Shown here: positions 30,403 to 40,176 of the stretch, piece by piece
Position numbering within the stretch: position 1 is the first letter of the stretch
Layout of the letters: each line of letters begins with the position of its first letter
Source of the DNA: Amycolatopsis sp. EV170708-02-1
GTDB lineage: Bacteria; Actinomycetota; Actinomycetes; Mycobacteriales; Pseudonocardiaceae
Length of the DNA: 64,000 nucleotides
Assembly (NCBI RefSeq): GCF_022479115.1
Contig: NZ_CP092497.1
Location: 6,820,001 to 6,884,000, forward strand
Direction: 5' to 3'
Made by a program: the position numbers and the translations under genes
The notes under the pieces: generated by a model
Database searches by the model: none
The model's input: the letters and a program-made list of their open reading frames with translations, nothing else
What the model was told of the DNA's origin: nothing

Positions 30403-31278
30403 ATGCGCTACAGACGCGTCCTGTTCGCGGCCGTCTCGACCGTCGTCCTGCTGATCGCCTCCGCCACGGCGGCCACCGCCACCACGCGGTCCTACCGGAA
30501 TTACGTCGCACTGGGTGATTCCTACACCTCCGGGCCGCTCATCCCGCTCCCCCGCCTCGATCCGCTCTTCTGCGGGAAGTCGACGCAGAACTACCCGTCG
30601 ATGCTCGCCGCGGCGCTGCGGGTCCGCTCCTTCACCGACATCAGCTGCGGCGGTGCCGACACCACCAACATGACGCAGCGGCAAAGCGTGACCCTCGGCA
30701 GCAACCCACCCCAGTTCAGCGCCCTGCGCGCGAACACCGACCTGGTCACGGTCGGTATCGGCGGCAACGACTACGGCGTCTTCGGCACGCTCGTCGGCAC
30801 CTGCCCCGCGTTGCGTGCGAGCGATCCCACCGGGAACCCCTGCCAGGAGCGGTTCACCGTCGGTGGTGTCGACACCATCAAGGCCAAGATCGCCGACACC
30901 GGCAAGAACGTCGAGAAGGTGCTGGCCGGGATCCACGCCCGCTCGCCGCGCGCCGACGTGGTCGTCGTCGGCTACCCGCGGATCGCGCCGGAACGCGGCT
31001 ACTGCCCGAAGATCCTGCCCTTCGCCGAGGGCGACTACGCCTGGCTCAACGACGTCGAGAAGGCACTGAACTCGGCGATCGAGAAGGCCGTCGCGGCCGA
31101 CGGCAAGTCGGCCTTCGTGGACACGTTCGGACCGTCCGCGGGGCACGACGCCTGCGCGCCGAACGGGGCCGCGTGGATCAACGGGCAGCACACGAAACTA
31201 CTCGCCGCGGCGGCTTACCACCCGTACCGCACCGGGATGGCGGGCGTGGCCGCGGTGGTCCTCCGTCACCTCCGCTGA
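30403..31278 (+). CDS. Secreted SGNH/GDSL-family lipase or esterase
   Basis: 291-residue exported hydrolase. A Sec signal peptide (about 1-27) precedes block I ALGDSYTSGP with the catalytic Ser, block II Gly in ISCGGADT, block III GIGGNDYG and the catalytic His in AYHPYRTGMAG. Six cysteines (FCGK, DISCGG, GTCPA, NPCQE, GYCPK, HDACAP) suggest three disulfides, as in secreted Streptomyces lipases. The ATG at 30403 starts the signal peptide. A family A palindrome follows its stop by 3 bp. Confidence 0.9.
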   Translation: MRYRRVLFAAVSTVVLLIASATAATATTRSYRNYVALGDSYTSGPLIPLPRLDPLFCGKSTQNYPSMLAAALRVRSFTDISCGGADTTNMTQRQSVTLGSNPPQFSALRANTDLVTVGIGGNDYGVFGTLVGTCPALRASDPTGNPCQERFTVGGVDTIKAKIADTGKNVEKVLAGIHARSPRADVVVVGYPRIAPERGYCPKILPFAEGDYAWLNDVEKALNSAIEKAVAADGKSAFVDTFGPSAGHDACAPNGAAWINGQHTKLLAAAAYHPYRTGMAGVAAVVLRHLR

Positions 31279-31281
31279 AAG

Positions 31282-31329
31282 CCTCGTGAGTGGTAAGGAC
31301 GGTTAGAACCGTCCTTACCACTCACGAGG
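31282..31329. repeat. 48-bp perfect palindrome, family A, copy 2
   Basis: Identical over all 48 bases to the copy at 27479-27526. It fills the gap between the convergent esterase and valS stops (3 bp and 0 bp away), fitting a shared bidirectional terminator. Confidence 0.85.
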
Positions 31330-33971
31330 TCAGGAGGCGGGGAGGGCGGCCAGCCGGGCGTTGATGCGCTCGATATCCGCGACCGCGGTCTCCTTACGGG
31401 CCCGGATCTTGCCGATCACCGGCTCCGGCGCCTTGTCGATGAAGGCCTGATTGCCGAGCTTGGCCTCGGCCTGCGCCAGCTCCTTCTCCGCCGCGCCGAG
31501 GTCCTTCTGCAGGCGCTTGCGCTCCGCGGCGACGTCGATCGTGCCGGACAGGTCCAGCTCGACGGTCACCACACCGGCCGACAGCCCGACTTCGAGCGAC
31601 GCGCTCGGCGCGAAGCCCTCTTCGGGCCGGGTGAGCCGGACCAGCGAACGGATCGGCTCGTCGTGCCCGGTGAGCTCGGCGAACCCGTCGCCGGACAGCC
31701 GCGCCGCCACCTTCTGGCTGGGCTTGAGGCCCTGGTCCGCGCGGAACCGGCGGACCTCGGTGACCAGCTTCTGCACGTCCGCGATCCGCTTGTCCGCCAC
31801 GGCGTCGGCGTACGAGGCGTCGGCCACCGGCCACGGGGCGATCACCAGCGACTCGCGGCCGGTCAGCGCCGTCCACAGCTTCTCGGTGATGAACGGGATG
31901 AACGGGTGCAGCAGCTTCAGCACGGTGTCGAACACGTGCCCCAGCACCGCGCGCGTCGCCGTCACGCGGGCCTCGTCACCCTGGAAGACCTGGACCTTCG
32001 ACAGCTCCAGGTACCAGTCGCACAACTCGGTCCAGGTGAACTGGTAGAGCGTGTCGGTGGCCTTCGCGAACTGGTAGTCCGCCAGGTAGCCGGTGACCTC
32101 GTCGACGACGTTGCCGAGCCTGCCGAGGATCCAGCGGTCGGCCTCGGTGAGTTCGGCGGCCGGCGGCAGCGGGGCGTTCGCGTCCGCGCCGTTCATCATC
32201 GCGAACTTGGTGGCGTTCCAGAGCTTCGTGGTGAAGTTCCGGGAGCCCGCGACCCATTCCTCGCCGATCGGCACGTCGGTCCCCGGGTTGGCGCCCCGAG
32301 TGAGCGTGAAGCGCAGCGCGTCGGTGCCGTAGGCGTCCATCCACTCGATGGGGTCGACGCCGTTGCCCGCGGTCTTCGACATCTTCTTGCCGAACTGGTC
32401 GCGGACCATGCCGTGCAGCGCGATGGTCTTGAACGGCGCCTCGCCGGTGGCGTAGAGGCCGAACATCATCATCCGCACGACCCAGAAGAACAGGATGTCG
32501 TAGCCGGTGACCAGCACCGACGTCGGATAGAACTTGTTCAGGTCCGGGGTCTTCTCCGGCCAGCCGAGGGTGGAGAACGGCCACAGGCCCGACGAGAACC
32601 AGGTGTCGAGGACGTCCGGGTCCTGGGTCCAGCCCTCGCCCGAGGGCGGCTCCTCGTCCGGTCCGACGCAGACGACCTCGTCGTTCGGGCCGTACCAGAC
32701 CGGGATGCGGTGGCCCCACCACAGCTGCCGCGAGATGCACCAGTCGTGCAGGTTGTCGACCCAGTCGAAGTAGCGCTTCTCCATCTCCGCCGGGTGGACG
32801 TTCACGCGGCCGTCACGCACCGCGTCGCCGGCGGCCTTCGCGAGCGGGCCGACCTTGACGAACCACTGCAGCGAAAGCCGCGGCTCGATCGGCTCCTTCG
32901 ACCGCTCGGAGTGCCCGACGCTGTGCAGGTACGGACGCTTCTCGGCGACGATGCGGCCCTGCTCGCGCAGCTTCTCCCGCACCGCGACCCGGGCTTCGAA
33001 CCGGTCCATGCCGTCGAACTCGGTGCCGGTGCCGTCGATGCGGCCCTGCTCGTCCATGATCGTGATCATCGGCAGGTCGTGGCGCTGGCCGATCTCGAAG
33101 TCGTTCGGGTCGTGCGCGGGGTCACCTTGACCGCGCCGGTGCCGAACTCCGGGTCGACGTGCTTGTCCGCGACGATCGGGATCTTGCGCCCGGTCAGCGG
33201 CAGCTCGACCTCGGTGCCGATGAGGTGGGTGTAGCGCTCGTCGTCCGGGTGGACCGCGACGGCGGTGTCGCCGAGCATCGTCTCCATCCGGGTGGTGGCC
33301 ACGACGATCGCGTTCTCGCCGTCGCCGTAGCGCATCGAGACGAGCTCGCCCTCGACCTCTTCGTGCTTCACCTCGGCGTCGGACAGCACCGACCGCAGCT
33401 CCGGCGACCAGTTGACCAGGCGCTCGGCGCGGTAGATGAGGCCGTCGTCGAAGAGCTTCTTGAAGATCGTGTTGACGGCCTTGGACAGGCCGTCGTCCAT
33501 GGTGAACCGCTCACGGGTCCAGTCGACGCCCTCGCCGAGGCGTTTCATCTGGGCGAGGATCTTGCCGCCGTGCTCGTTCTTCCACTGCCAGACGCGTTCC
33601 ACGAAGGCCTCGCGGCCGAGTTCGCGGCGGCTGGTGCCTTCGGCGCGGAGCTGCTTCTCGACCAGCGCGTGGACCGCGATGCTCGCGTGGTCCATCCCCG
33701 GCAGGTACAGCGTCTCTTCGCCGAGCATGCGGTGGTAGCGGGTGATGGCGTCGATCAGGGTGTGCTCGAACGCGTGCCCGATGTGCAGCGAACCGGTCAC
33801 GTTCGGGGGCGGGATGACTACCGTGAACGGCGGCTTGTCCGACGTGGGGTCGGCCGTGAAGTAGCCGGCGTCTACCCAACGCTGGTAGAGCGAGGCTTCT
33901 TCGTCGGCCGGGTTCCAGGTACCCGGAAGGTCGGTCTGCTGCGGCTGGGCGTTCTCGGTCACAGTTGACAA
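31330..33971 (-). CDS. valS: Valyl-tRNA synthetase (reading frame broken by a 1-nt deletion)
   Basis: Class I synthetase charging tRNA-Val, about 880 residues after correction. The first part has [18 protein letters not shown] (HIGH) and the start of the editing domain. The second has [38 protein letters not shown] in [11 protein letters not shown], the anticodon-binding domain and a C-terminal coiled coil. The frame is lost in the GGGG run at 33118-33121 (plus strand), within [15 protein letters not shown]; one extra base restores it. The TTG start at 33971 follows GGAGGAGG. Because the enzyme is essential, a base-calling error is the likely cause. Confidence 0.94.
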
Positions 33972-34069
33972 GTCTACGAACCTCCTCCATCGAGTTCCTC
34001 ACCGGCCGTAACGCCCGCCGTTCCCAGCCGATGAGGGGATGTCGTCACGCACTGGGGAGGGGCGGGTTC

Positions 34070-35038
34070 TTGGAGGACGCGCGGTTGGAGACGCATCCGG
34101 ATCTCATGGATCCGGAGTGGCGCAAGCACGCCGAGCGCGAAGCTCGGCGCGGCGCGAAGAAGGACCGCGTCCGGCGGCGGAAGCAGCGGCCGCGCCGCCG
34201 GTTCCGGATGACCCGCAAGGTCGTCGTGGTCCTGTTCGTGACCGGGACCGTGGCCCTGCTCGGGGCCGCGGCGGTCGTCGTGCACCAGATGCGGGGAGGT
34301 TCCGATCCGGGGCAGCCTCCGAAGGCGGCCCCGGTGGCCATCGGCGTCGACCTCGACCGGCCTTTCGAGCGCACTCCCGCCGCGAACTGGAGTGAAGGCC
34401 TCGCCGGGATCACCGTGCCACCGGTACAGGCCATCGGTGACTTCACCGCACAGGAGGTCGACGCCGCGTACCGGAAGGTGACGGAGGCCATCGAGGCCGC
34501 GCGGCTCGGCTCCCGTGCGCTGAGCGGCGACGGCTCGGAACTGCTCGCCCTGCTGACCCCCAACGAGCGCGCCCGGCTCGAAGCGACGCTGACGAGCGCG
34601 CCGACCGTCGAGAAGGGCGGTTACCTGACCCTCCTCGGATCGAATCGGCTGCTCCCGGCGCGGCCGCGCATGACCGGTTTTCTCACCGCGAAGGCCGGTC
34701 GTAAGGGCGAGCTGATCGTCCACGCGAGTTACGTGACCGCGTACGCCTTCGACGTACGCCCGGGTGACGCCCGCTCGCCGGTGGACATCGTCCCGTTCGT
34801 CCGCGACGAGGAGGACTACGTGCTCCGCAAGGCACCGTTCGCGAAGGGTGACGCGGGACTCAGCTTGGGCGCAAGCTCGGGCTTCACGTCACGCATGGCC
34901 TGCGACGCGATCAAGACCGGCATCCTCGCACCCCAGTACGCTGACAAGGACAGACCTCTCGTCGGCCCACCCGTCGCCGACGAGGTCGCCGCCTACGACC
35001 CGACAAAACCCTTGCCGTCGCTGGACACCTGCCGGTAG
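34070..35038 (+). CDS. Membrane-anchored hypothetical protein with N-terminal THPDLM motif
   Basis: 322 residues, function not recognised. A cytosolic basic segment starts EDARLETHPDLMDPEWRKHA and ends in an Arg-rich patch. One transmembrane helix follows (KVVVVLFVTGTVALLGAAAV, about residues 47-68), then an extracytoplasmic domain with only two Cys, in RMACDAIKTG and at the C-terminal LDTCR. The TTG start was chosen for the GGGGAGGGG site 6-7 bases upstream and because the next gene begins the same way. The two genes share the N-terminal motif and probably form an operon. Confidence 0.72.
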   Translation: MEDARLETHPDLMDPEWRKHAEREARRGAKKDRVRRRKQRPRRRFRMTRKVVVVLFVTGTVALLGAAAVVVHQMRGGSDPGQPPKAAPVAIGVDLDRPFERTPAANWSEGLAGITVPPVQAIGDFTAQEVDAAYRKVTEAIEAARLGSRALSGDGSELLALLTPNERARLEATLTSAPTVEKGGYLTLLGSNRLLPARPRMTGFLTAKAGRKGELIVHASYVTAYAFDVRPGDARSPVDIVPFVRDEEDYVLRKAPFAKGDAGLSLGASSGFTSRMACDAIKTGILAPQYADKDRPLVGPPVADEVAAYDPTKPLPSLDTCR

Positions 35039-35067
35039 CAGGCCGAACCCTGGGGAAGAGGACCGAG

Positions 35068-35393
35068 ATGGACGAAGAGGACCGGCGGATCGAGACCCAT
35101 CCGGATCTGATGAATCCGGATTGGCAGAAACACGCCGAACGCGACGCCTGGCTGGGTGCGAAGAAGGAACTCAAGAAGAAGCGTCGTAAGCAGCAGAAGG
35201 CCGCCGCGGCCTCCGGGGCGGCTACTCCGCGCCAGGGACGAGCCGGTGGCCGGGCATCGCGGCGCTCGTCGGCCTGATCGTGCTGGTCCTGGCCGCGGTG
35301 ACGGTGAACGCGGTGCAGGAACGCGGCGTCAACGAGACGCCCTGGTTCCCGCTCGACGAAGGGCAGATCACCCGGCTCGTCACCGACGCCTGA
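35068..35393 (+). CDS. Small membrane protein with N-terminal THPDLM motif (frame broken)
   Basis: The N-terminus MDEEDRRIETHPDLMNPDWQ and KHAERDAWLGAKKELKKKRR repeats the motif of the preceding gene. As given, the frame stops at 35277, but in the next frame a perfect transmembrane helix and tail follow (WPGIAALVGLIVLVLAAVTV, then NAVQERGVNETPWF), ending at 35393. Adding one G to the GGGG run at 35215-35218 joins them into a 108-residue single-pass protein. Function unknown. Confidence 0.68.
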
Positions 35394-35436
35394 CCCCTCG
35401 GTCGCGCGCGAAAGCGGCAAGGCGCACGATGGGGTC

Positions 35437-37749
35437 ATGACCCGCGAAGCACCCGCGAACGACGTTGACGAGACACAGCTCGAGGTCGGGAAACCGAAGA
35501 GCTGGGCGGCCGGTATCCCCGGTGTCGCCGTCTCCCTGATGCGCGGCATGGAGCAGATGGGCGCCGCGCGCACCGTGAAGACGCTGCGCCTGCTGAACCA
35601 GCGCGACGGTTTCGACTGTCCCGGTTGCGCCTGGCCGGAGCCGCGCGAGGTCGACGGCGAGCACCGCAAACTCGCGGAGTTCTGCGAGAACGGGGCGAAG
35701 GCCGTCGCCGAGGAGGCGACGAAGCGCCGGGTCGGCCGCGAGTTCTTCGCCCGGCACTCCATCCACGAGCTGGCGGACAAGACGGACTACTGGCTCGGCC
35801 AGCAGGGCCGCATCACCGAGCCGTTCGTGCTGCGCGAAGGGGCTTCGCACTACGAGCCGATCTCCTGGGACGACGCGTTCACGCTGGTCGCGGACGAGCT
35901 GCGGGCGCTGAGCGACCCGAACGAGGCGATCTTCTACACCTCCGGCCGCACCAGCAACGAGGCCGCGTTCCTCTACCAGCTGCTCGTGCGCTCCTTCGGC
36001 ACCAACAACCTGCCGGACTGCTCCAACATGTGCCATGAGTCCTCCGGCGCGGCGCTCGCGGCGACGACCGGGATCGGCAAGGGCTCGGTGTCGCTCGCCG
36101 ACATCCACAAGGCGGACCTCATCGTGGTGGTCGGCCAGAACCCCGGCACCAACCATCCGCGCATGCTGTCGGCGCTGGAGGAGGCCAAGGGCAACGGCGC
36201 GAAGATCATGGCGGTCAACCCGTTGCCCGAAGCCGGCCTGATGCGGTTCAAGAACCCGCAGAACGTCCGCGGCGTGGTCGGCAAGGGCACCCCGCTGGCC
36301 GACGAGTTCGCGCAGATCCGGCTCGGCGGCGACCTCGCGTTGTTCCAGGCGATCGGTCACCTCCTGCTGAAATGGGAACAGGAGACCCCCGGCACGATCG
36401 TCGACCACGCGTTCATCGAGTCGTCCTCCGAAGGATTCGAGGACTACGCGAAGCATCTGCGCGAGATCGACTGGACCGAGGTCGGCACCGCGACCGGGCT
36501 GCCGCGTGAGCAGATCGAGCGGCTGGCGCGGATGATCGCGACGTCGAAGCGGACCATCTACTGCTGGGCGATGGGGCTGACCCAGCACAAGCACGCGGTG
36601 CAGACGATCTCCGAGATCGCGAACCTGGCGCTGATGCGCGGCATGATCGGCGAACCGGGCGCGGGGCTGTGCCCGGTGCGCGGGCACTCCAACGTCCAGG
36701 GCGACCGGACGATGGGCATCTGGGAGAAGATGCCGGAGTCGTTCATGGACAGTCTGGACGAGGAGTTCGGCATCAAGGTGCCGCGGGACCACGGTCACGA
36801 CACCGTCGCCGCGATCCGCGCGATGCGGGACGGGCAGGGCAAGGTCTTCTTCGCCGTCGGCGGCAATTTCGCTTCGGCCACACCGGATACGGAGCTGACC
36901 GAGAAGGCGCTCAAGTCGTGCTCGCTGACCGCGCACGTGTCGACGAAGCTCAACCGCTCACATGTCGTGCCCGGCAGGACGGCGCTGATCCTGCCCACCC
37001 TCGGCCGCACGGAACGCGACGTCCAGGCCGGCGGTGAACAGTTCGTCACCGTCGAGGACTCGATGTCGCAGGTGCACACCTCACGTGGCCGGCTGGCCCC
37101 GGCCAGTGAGCATCTCCTCTCCGAGGTCGCGATCATCTGCCATCTCGCGGAGGCCCTGCTCGGAGCCGGGCACGCCGTGCCGTGGCGGGAGTTCCACGCC
37201 GACTACGACCTCATCCGCGACCGGATCGCCAAGGTCGTCCCCGGCTGCCACGACTACAACGCCCGGGTGCGCGAGCCCGACGGATTCGTCCTCCCGCACG
37301 CGCCGCGCGATTCCCGGCAGTTCAACGGAACCGCGAACGGCAAGGCGAACTTCACCGTCTCCGAGCTCGAATACCCCGAGGTGCCCGAAGGCAGGCTGCT
37401 GCTGCAGACGATGCGCAGCCACGACCAGTACAACACCACCATCTACGGCCTTTCCGACCGTTACCGCGGTATCGAGGACGCGCGGCGCGTGGTGCTGGTC
37501 AATCCCGACGACGTGGCCGCGCTCGGGCTGTCCGACGGCGCGATGGTCGACCTGGTCTCGGAATGGCGGGACGGCGACCGCCGGGCCCCGCGCTTCCGGG
37601 TGGTCTCCTATCCGACGGCGAAGGGCTGCGCGGCGGCGTACTTCCCCGAGGCGAACGCCTTGGTGCCGCTGGACGCGGTGGCGGACAAGTCGAACACCCC
37701 GGTGTCGAAGGCGGTCGTGGTGCGGCTGGAGCCGGTGGCCGCACCTTAG
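35437..37749 (+). CDS. FdhF/YdeP-family molybdopterin oxidoreductase
   Basis: 770-residue bis-MGD enzyme of the formate-dehydrogenase alpha superfamily, YdeP branch. The N-terminus has only CPGCAWPE of the usual four-cysteine cluster motif. The Mo-site motif is DCSNMCHESSG, with Cys-His in place of the SeCys-His of E. coli FdhF. Cofactor-binding segments include VVVGQNPGTNHPRM and ALMRGMIGEPGAGLCPVRGH, and a C-terminal MopB_CT domain follows. No signal peptide, so cytoplasmic. fdhD, needed to sulfurate such enzymes, lies 5 kb downstream together with an oxalate/formate-type carrier. The true substrate is not proven to be formate. Confidence 0.92.
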   Translation: MTREAPANDVDETQLEVGKPKSWAAGIPGVAVSLMRGMEQMGAARTVKTLRLLNQRDGFDCPGCAWPEPREVDGEHRKLAEFCENGAKAVAEEATKRRVGREFFARHSIHELADKTDYWLGQQGRITEPFVLREGASHYEPISWDDAFTLVADELRALSDPNEAIFYTSGRTSNEAAFLYQLLVRSFGTNNLPDCSNMCHESSGAALAATTGIGKGSVSLADIHKADLIVVVGQNPGTNHPRMLSALEEAKGNGAKIMAVNPLPEAGLMRFKNPQNVRGVVGKGTPLADEFAQIRLGGDLALFQAIGHLLLKWEQETPGTIVDHAFIESSSEGFEDYAKHLREIDWTEVGTATGLPREQIERLARMIATSKRTIYCWAMGLTQHKHAVQTISEIANLALMRGMIGEPGAGLCPVRGHSNVQGDRTMGIWEKMPESFMDSLDEEFGIKVPRDHGHDTVAAIRAMRDGQGKVFFAVGGNFASATPDTELTEKALKSCSLTAHVSTKLNRSHVVPGRTALILPTLGRTERDVQAGGEQFVTVEDSMSQVHTSRGRLAPASEHLLSEVAIICHLAEALLGAGHAVPWREFHADYDLIRDRIAKVVPGCHDYNARVREPDGFVLPHAPRDSRQFNGTANGKANFTVSELEYPEVPEGRLLLQTMRSHDQYNTTIYGLSDRYRGIEDARRVVLVNPDDVAALGLSDGAMVDLVSEWRDGDRRAPRFRVVSYPTAKGCAAAYFPEANALVPLDAVADKSNTPVSKAVVVRLEPVAAP

Positions 37750-37750
37750 G

Positions 37751-37779
37751 CCGCCCTCTTGGCGGTGCCGCGCGGCACC
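37751..37779 (+). terminator. Possible terminator hairpins after the molybdoenzyme gene
   Basis: Immediately after the stop, CCGCC-CTCTT-GGCGG overlaps the 16-bp perfect palindrome GGTGCCGCGCGGCACC. Two mutually exclusive hairpins are possible. There is no T-tract, so termination is uncertain. Confidence 0.35.
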
Positions 37780-37830
37780 GAACGGGGTCCACCGTGAAAT
37801 GGCCCACCCCTTTCGCGGAAAGGCCTTGCC

Positions 37831-38718
37831 ATGTCACGAAGATCGACCTTGCGTTGCTTCGCCGCCCTGGCCTCGCTCTTGCTCGTCGCGGTGCTGCCCG
37901 GCGCGGCCACCGCCGCTCCGGGCGCACCGCCGCCGCTGCCCTTCGTCTCCCAGCTCGACCTGTCCTGCTACAAGACCGAAGGCTACAAACCACCATCGGT
38001 GGAGCTCACCCTCAAGCACCTCAACCCGGTGCTCGGGAACCTGCCGGTGGAGACGGTCAAGCTGGGCGAACGCCAACAACTTTGCGTGCCGGTCGCGAAG
38101 AACGGCGTGATCCCGCCGCCGGGGATCATCGACTTCGTCCGCTGGGTGGATCTGTCGTGCTACCGGATCGAAGGCCGCACGGTGGATTTCCCATTGACGC
38201 TGAGCCATCTGAACCCGGTCGTGCAGAAGCTCGGCATCCAGGACTCGCACGTGACCATGTTGTCGCCGGAGCAGTTGTGCGTCCCGGTCGAGAAGAACGG
38301 GAAGCTGCCGCCGCCGGAGATCCTGTCGTTCGTGCGGCACATCGACCTCGAGTGCTATGCCCTGCGCGTCCTCGGCATCCCCACCATCCCCTTCCCGCTC
38401 ACGCTGGGCCATCTCAACCCGGTACTGGCCGACCGGCCGAAGACGGACGTGAAGGTCGGCAACGCGCGGCAGTTGTGCGTCCCGGTGGCGAAACGCGGTG
38501 ACGAGATCCCGCCGGAGGTGCTCGGCACCGTCCAGTGGCTGGATCTGGCGAAGGCGGACGTCAGCACCGCCCCGAGCGTGGTCGGGCCGGTCACGCTGAA
38601 GCTGACCCACCTGAACCCGGTGCTGGCCCACCTTCCCAGCGAGGCCGCCGTGATCACCGAGCCGGTGCAGCTCGGCCTTCCGGTCGCGAAGAACGGGAAG
38701 ATCCCGCCAAGGGAGTGA
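37831..38718 (+). CDS. Secreted protein of four tandem HLNPVL/LCVPV repeats
   Basis: 295 residues. After a signal peptide (about 1-28) come four copies of a unit of about 65 residues with consensus FVxxLDLSCYxxxG, LTLxHLNPVLxxLP and QLCVPVAKNGxIPP. The first three copies keep one Cys in DLSCY/DLECY and one in LCVPV, suggesting one disulfide per unit; the fourth has lost both (LDLAKAD, LGLPVAKN). I do not recognise a function; repeats of this type occur in uncharacterised secreted proteins. It ends 6 bp from the convergent LCP gene. Confidence 0.8.
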   Translation: MSRRSTLRCFAALASLLLVAVLPGAATAAPGAPPPLPFVSQLDLSCYKTEGYKPPSVELTLKHLNPVLGNLPVETVKLGERQQLCVPVAKNGVIPPPGIIDFVRWVDLSCYRIEGRTVDFPLTLSHLNPVVQKLGIQDSHVTMLSPEQLCVPVEKNGKLPPPEILSFVRHIDLECYALRVLGIPTIPFPLTLGHLNPVLADRPKTDVKVGNARQLCVPVAKRGDEIPPEVLGTVQWLDLAKADVSTAPSVVGPVTLKLTHLNPVLAHLPSEAAVITEPVQLGLPVAKNGKIPPRE

Positions 38719-38724
38719 CCTCGC

Positions 38725-40128
38725 TCAGTTGATGCACTCCGTGCCGGCGGAGGTGATGGGTTCATCGGTCCTGACCCCGGCCGCCCCGCCGCCCGCGGAC
38801 ACGCCCGGTCCCTTGTAGACCTGTCCGAGCACGACCTGGACATGGCCCGCCGCGACGGAAGCGACCTTCTCGGTCTCCAGGCCGCCGAGCAGCTTCGCGA
38901 TCTCCGTGGCGGGCCCGGACGCGTCGCTGAACCGGACGACGGAGGTCCGCCGTCCGGACTCGGCCGTCGTCTCGCCCTTGCCGAATCCCTTCTCCGTCAA
39001 GAGATCCGAGACGCGAGCGGCCAAGCCGTCCTTGCCGCTCGCGTTGACGACGTCGACCTTGGGACCCGCGGGTGCCTGCGGGGTCGTGGGCTGGACGCCG
39101 ATCAGGGACGCGGCGAAAGCCCGCACCTGGGCGGGGTCCACCTGCACGGCGGTCGCGGTCGGCTGCTTGGGGTTGTAGCGATAGTCGGGGTTGACCACCG
39201 GGATCGTGTCGAAGGCGATGCCGCCGCCGGAGACGCCCCGCATCTGCCGGACGAAGTCGAGCAGATCCCACGAGCCGTCGAGCACGACCGAACGTTTCAC
39301 CGCGTCGATCAGTTCGGAGAGGCGGGCCGGATTGGCCAGCGTCCCGGCGGAGAGCACCTGCTTCGCCAGCCCGGCGAGGAACACCTGCTGACGGCGGACA
39401 CGGTCGAGGTCGCTGCGAGGCAGATCCTCGCGCTGGCGTACGAAGGCCAGCGCGTCGGCGCCCTGGATCGTCTGCTTGCCGGCCGGGAAGTCCGCCCCGG
39501 ACTTGCGGTCCTTGGTCGCCCTGTTCAAGCACACTTCGACCCCGCCGACGGCCTTGCTGATGTCGTAGAAACTCTGCAGGTTGACCTCGGCGAAGTGGTC
39601 GATCTTGACGCCGGTGAGATCCTCGACCGCCTTCAAGGTCGCCTTCCGCGCGGCCGTGATCGCCACCTTGTCGATCTCCGCCTTGTCGGTCTTGCCCGCC
39701 TCGCGCTGCGCACTCGCCGAAGCGAACTTGGCGTGACCGAAGATGCCGTTGATCTTGGTCTTGTCCTTCGTCCCCGGCTCCGCGACCCAAGAGTCGCGCG
39801 GGATGGAGAACGCCTTCACCGCCTTCTGGCCGTTGGGGATGCGGAGCACGATGAGCGTGTCGGTCAGGTCGTCGCCGTTCGCGCCGACGCGCAGCTCACG
39901 CAGCATCTCCGGGGACAGCGGGTTGCCATGCTCGTCGGTCCGCGAATCGCGTCCGACCAGCAGGATGTCCAGCGATCCGTCGGCGGGCTGCTCGCCCGGG
40001 TCCGGCGCTTCGATCACGTCTTCGCGGGTGACGCCTTCGAGCGACTCCAGCGTCGTGTATCCGTACGCGGTCCCGCCGAACACCGCCACCGCGAGCGCGG
40101 CGACCAGGACCTTCCCCAGCTTGTGCAC
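38725..40128 (-). CDS. LytR-CpsA-Psr (LCP) family cell-wall ligase
   Basis: 467-residue membrane-anchored phosphotransferase that attaches glycopolymers to peptidoglycan. One N-terminal helix (VLVAALAVAVFGGTAYGYTT) precedes the LCP domain, with ILLVGRDSR, TDTLIVLRI, KAFSIPRDSWV, GGVEVCLN and the catalytic arginines in FVRQREDLPRSDLDRVRRQQ. A C-terminal LytR_C domain (KVDVVNASGKDGLAARV) is present, as in mycobacterial Lcp1/CpsA. GTG start with a weak ribosome site. Confidence 0.92.
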   Translation of the reverse strand: MHKLGKVLVAALAVAVFGGTAYGYTTLESLEGVTREDVIEAPDPGEQPADGSLDILLVGRDSRTDEHGNPLSPEMLRELRVGANGDDLTDTLIVLRIPNGQKAVKAFSIPRDSWVAEPGTKDKTKINGIFGHAKFASASAQREAGKTDKAEIDKVAITAARKATLKAVEDLTGVKIDHFAEVNLQSFYDISKAVGGVEVCLNRATKDRKSGADFPAGKQTIQGADALAFVRQREDLPRSDLDRVRRQQVFLAGLAKQVLSAGTLANPARLSELIDAVKRSVVLDGSWDLLDFVRQMRGVSGGGIAFDTIPVVNPDYRYNPKQPTATAVQVDPAQVRAFAASLIGVQPTTPQAPAGPKVDVVNASGKDGLAARVSDLLTEKGFGKGETTAESGRRTSVVRFSDASGPATEIAKLLGGLETEKVASVAAGHVQVVLGQVYKGPGVSAGGGAAGVRTDEPITSAGTECIN

Positions 40129-40176
40129 GTTCCATAGACGCGCGGGAGGCCTTCATCGCTGCATAGGTGATCCAGT

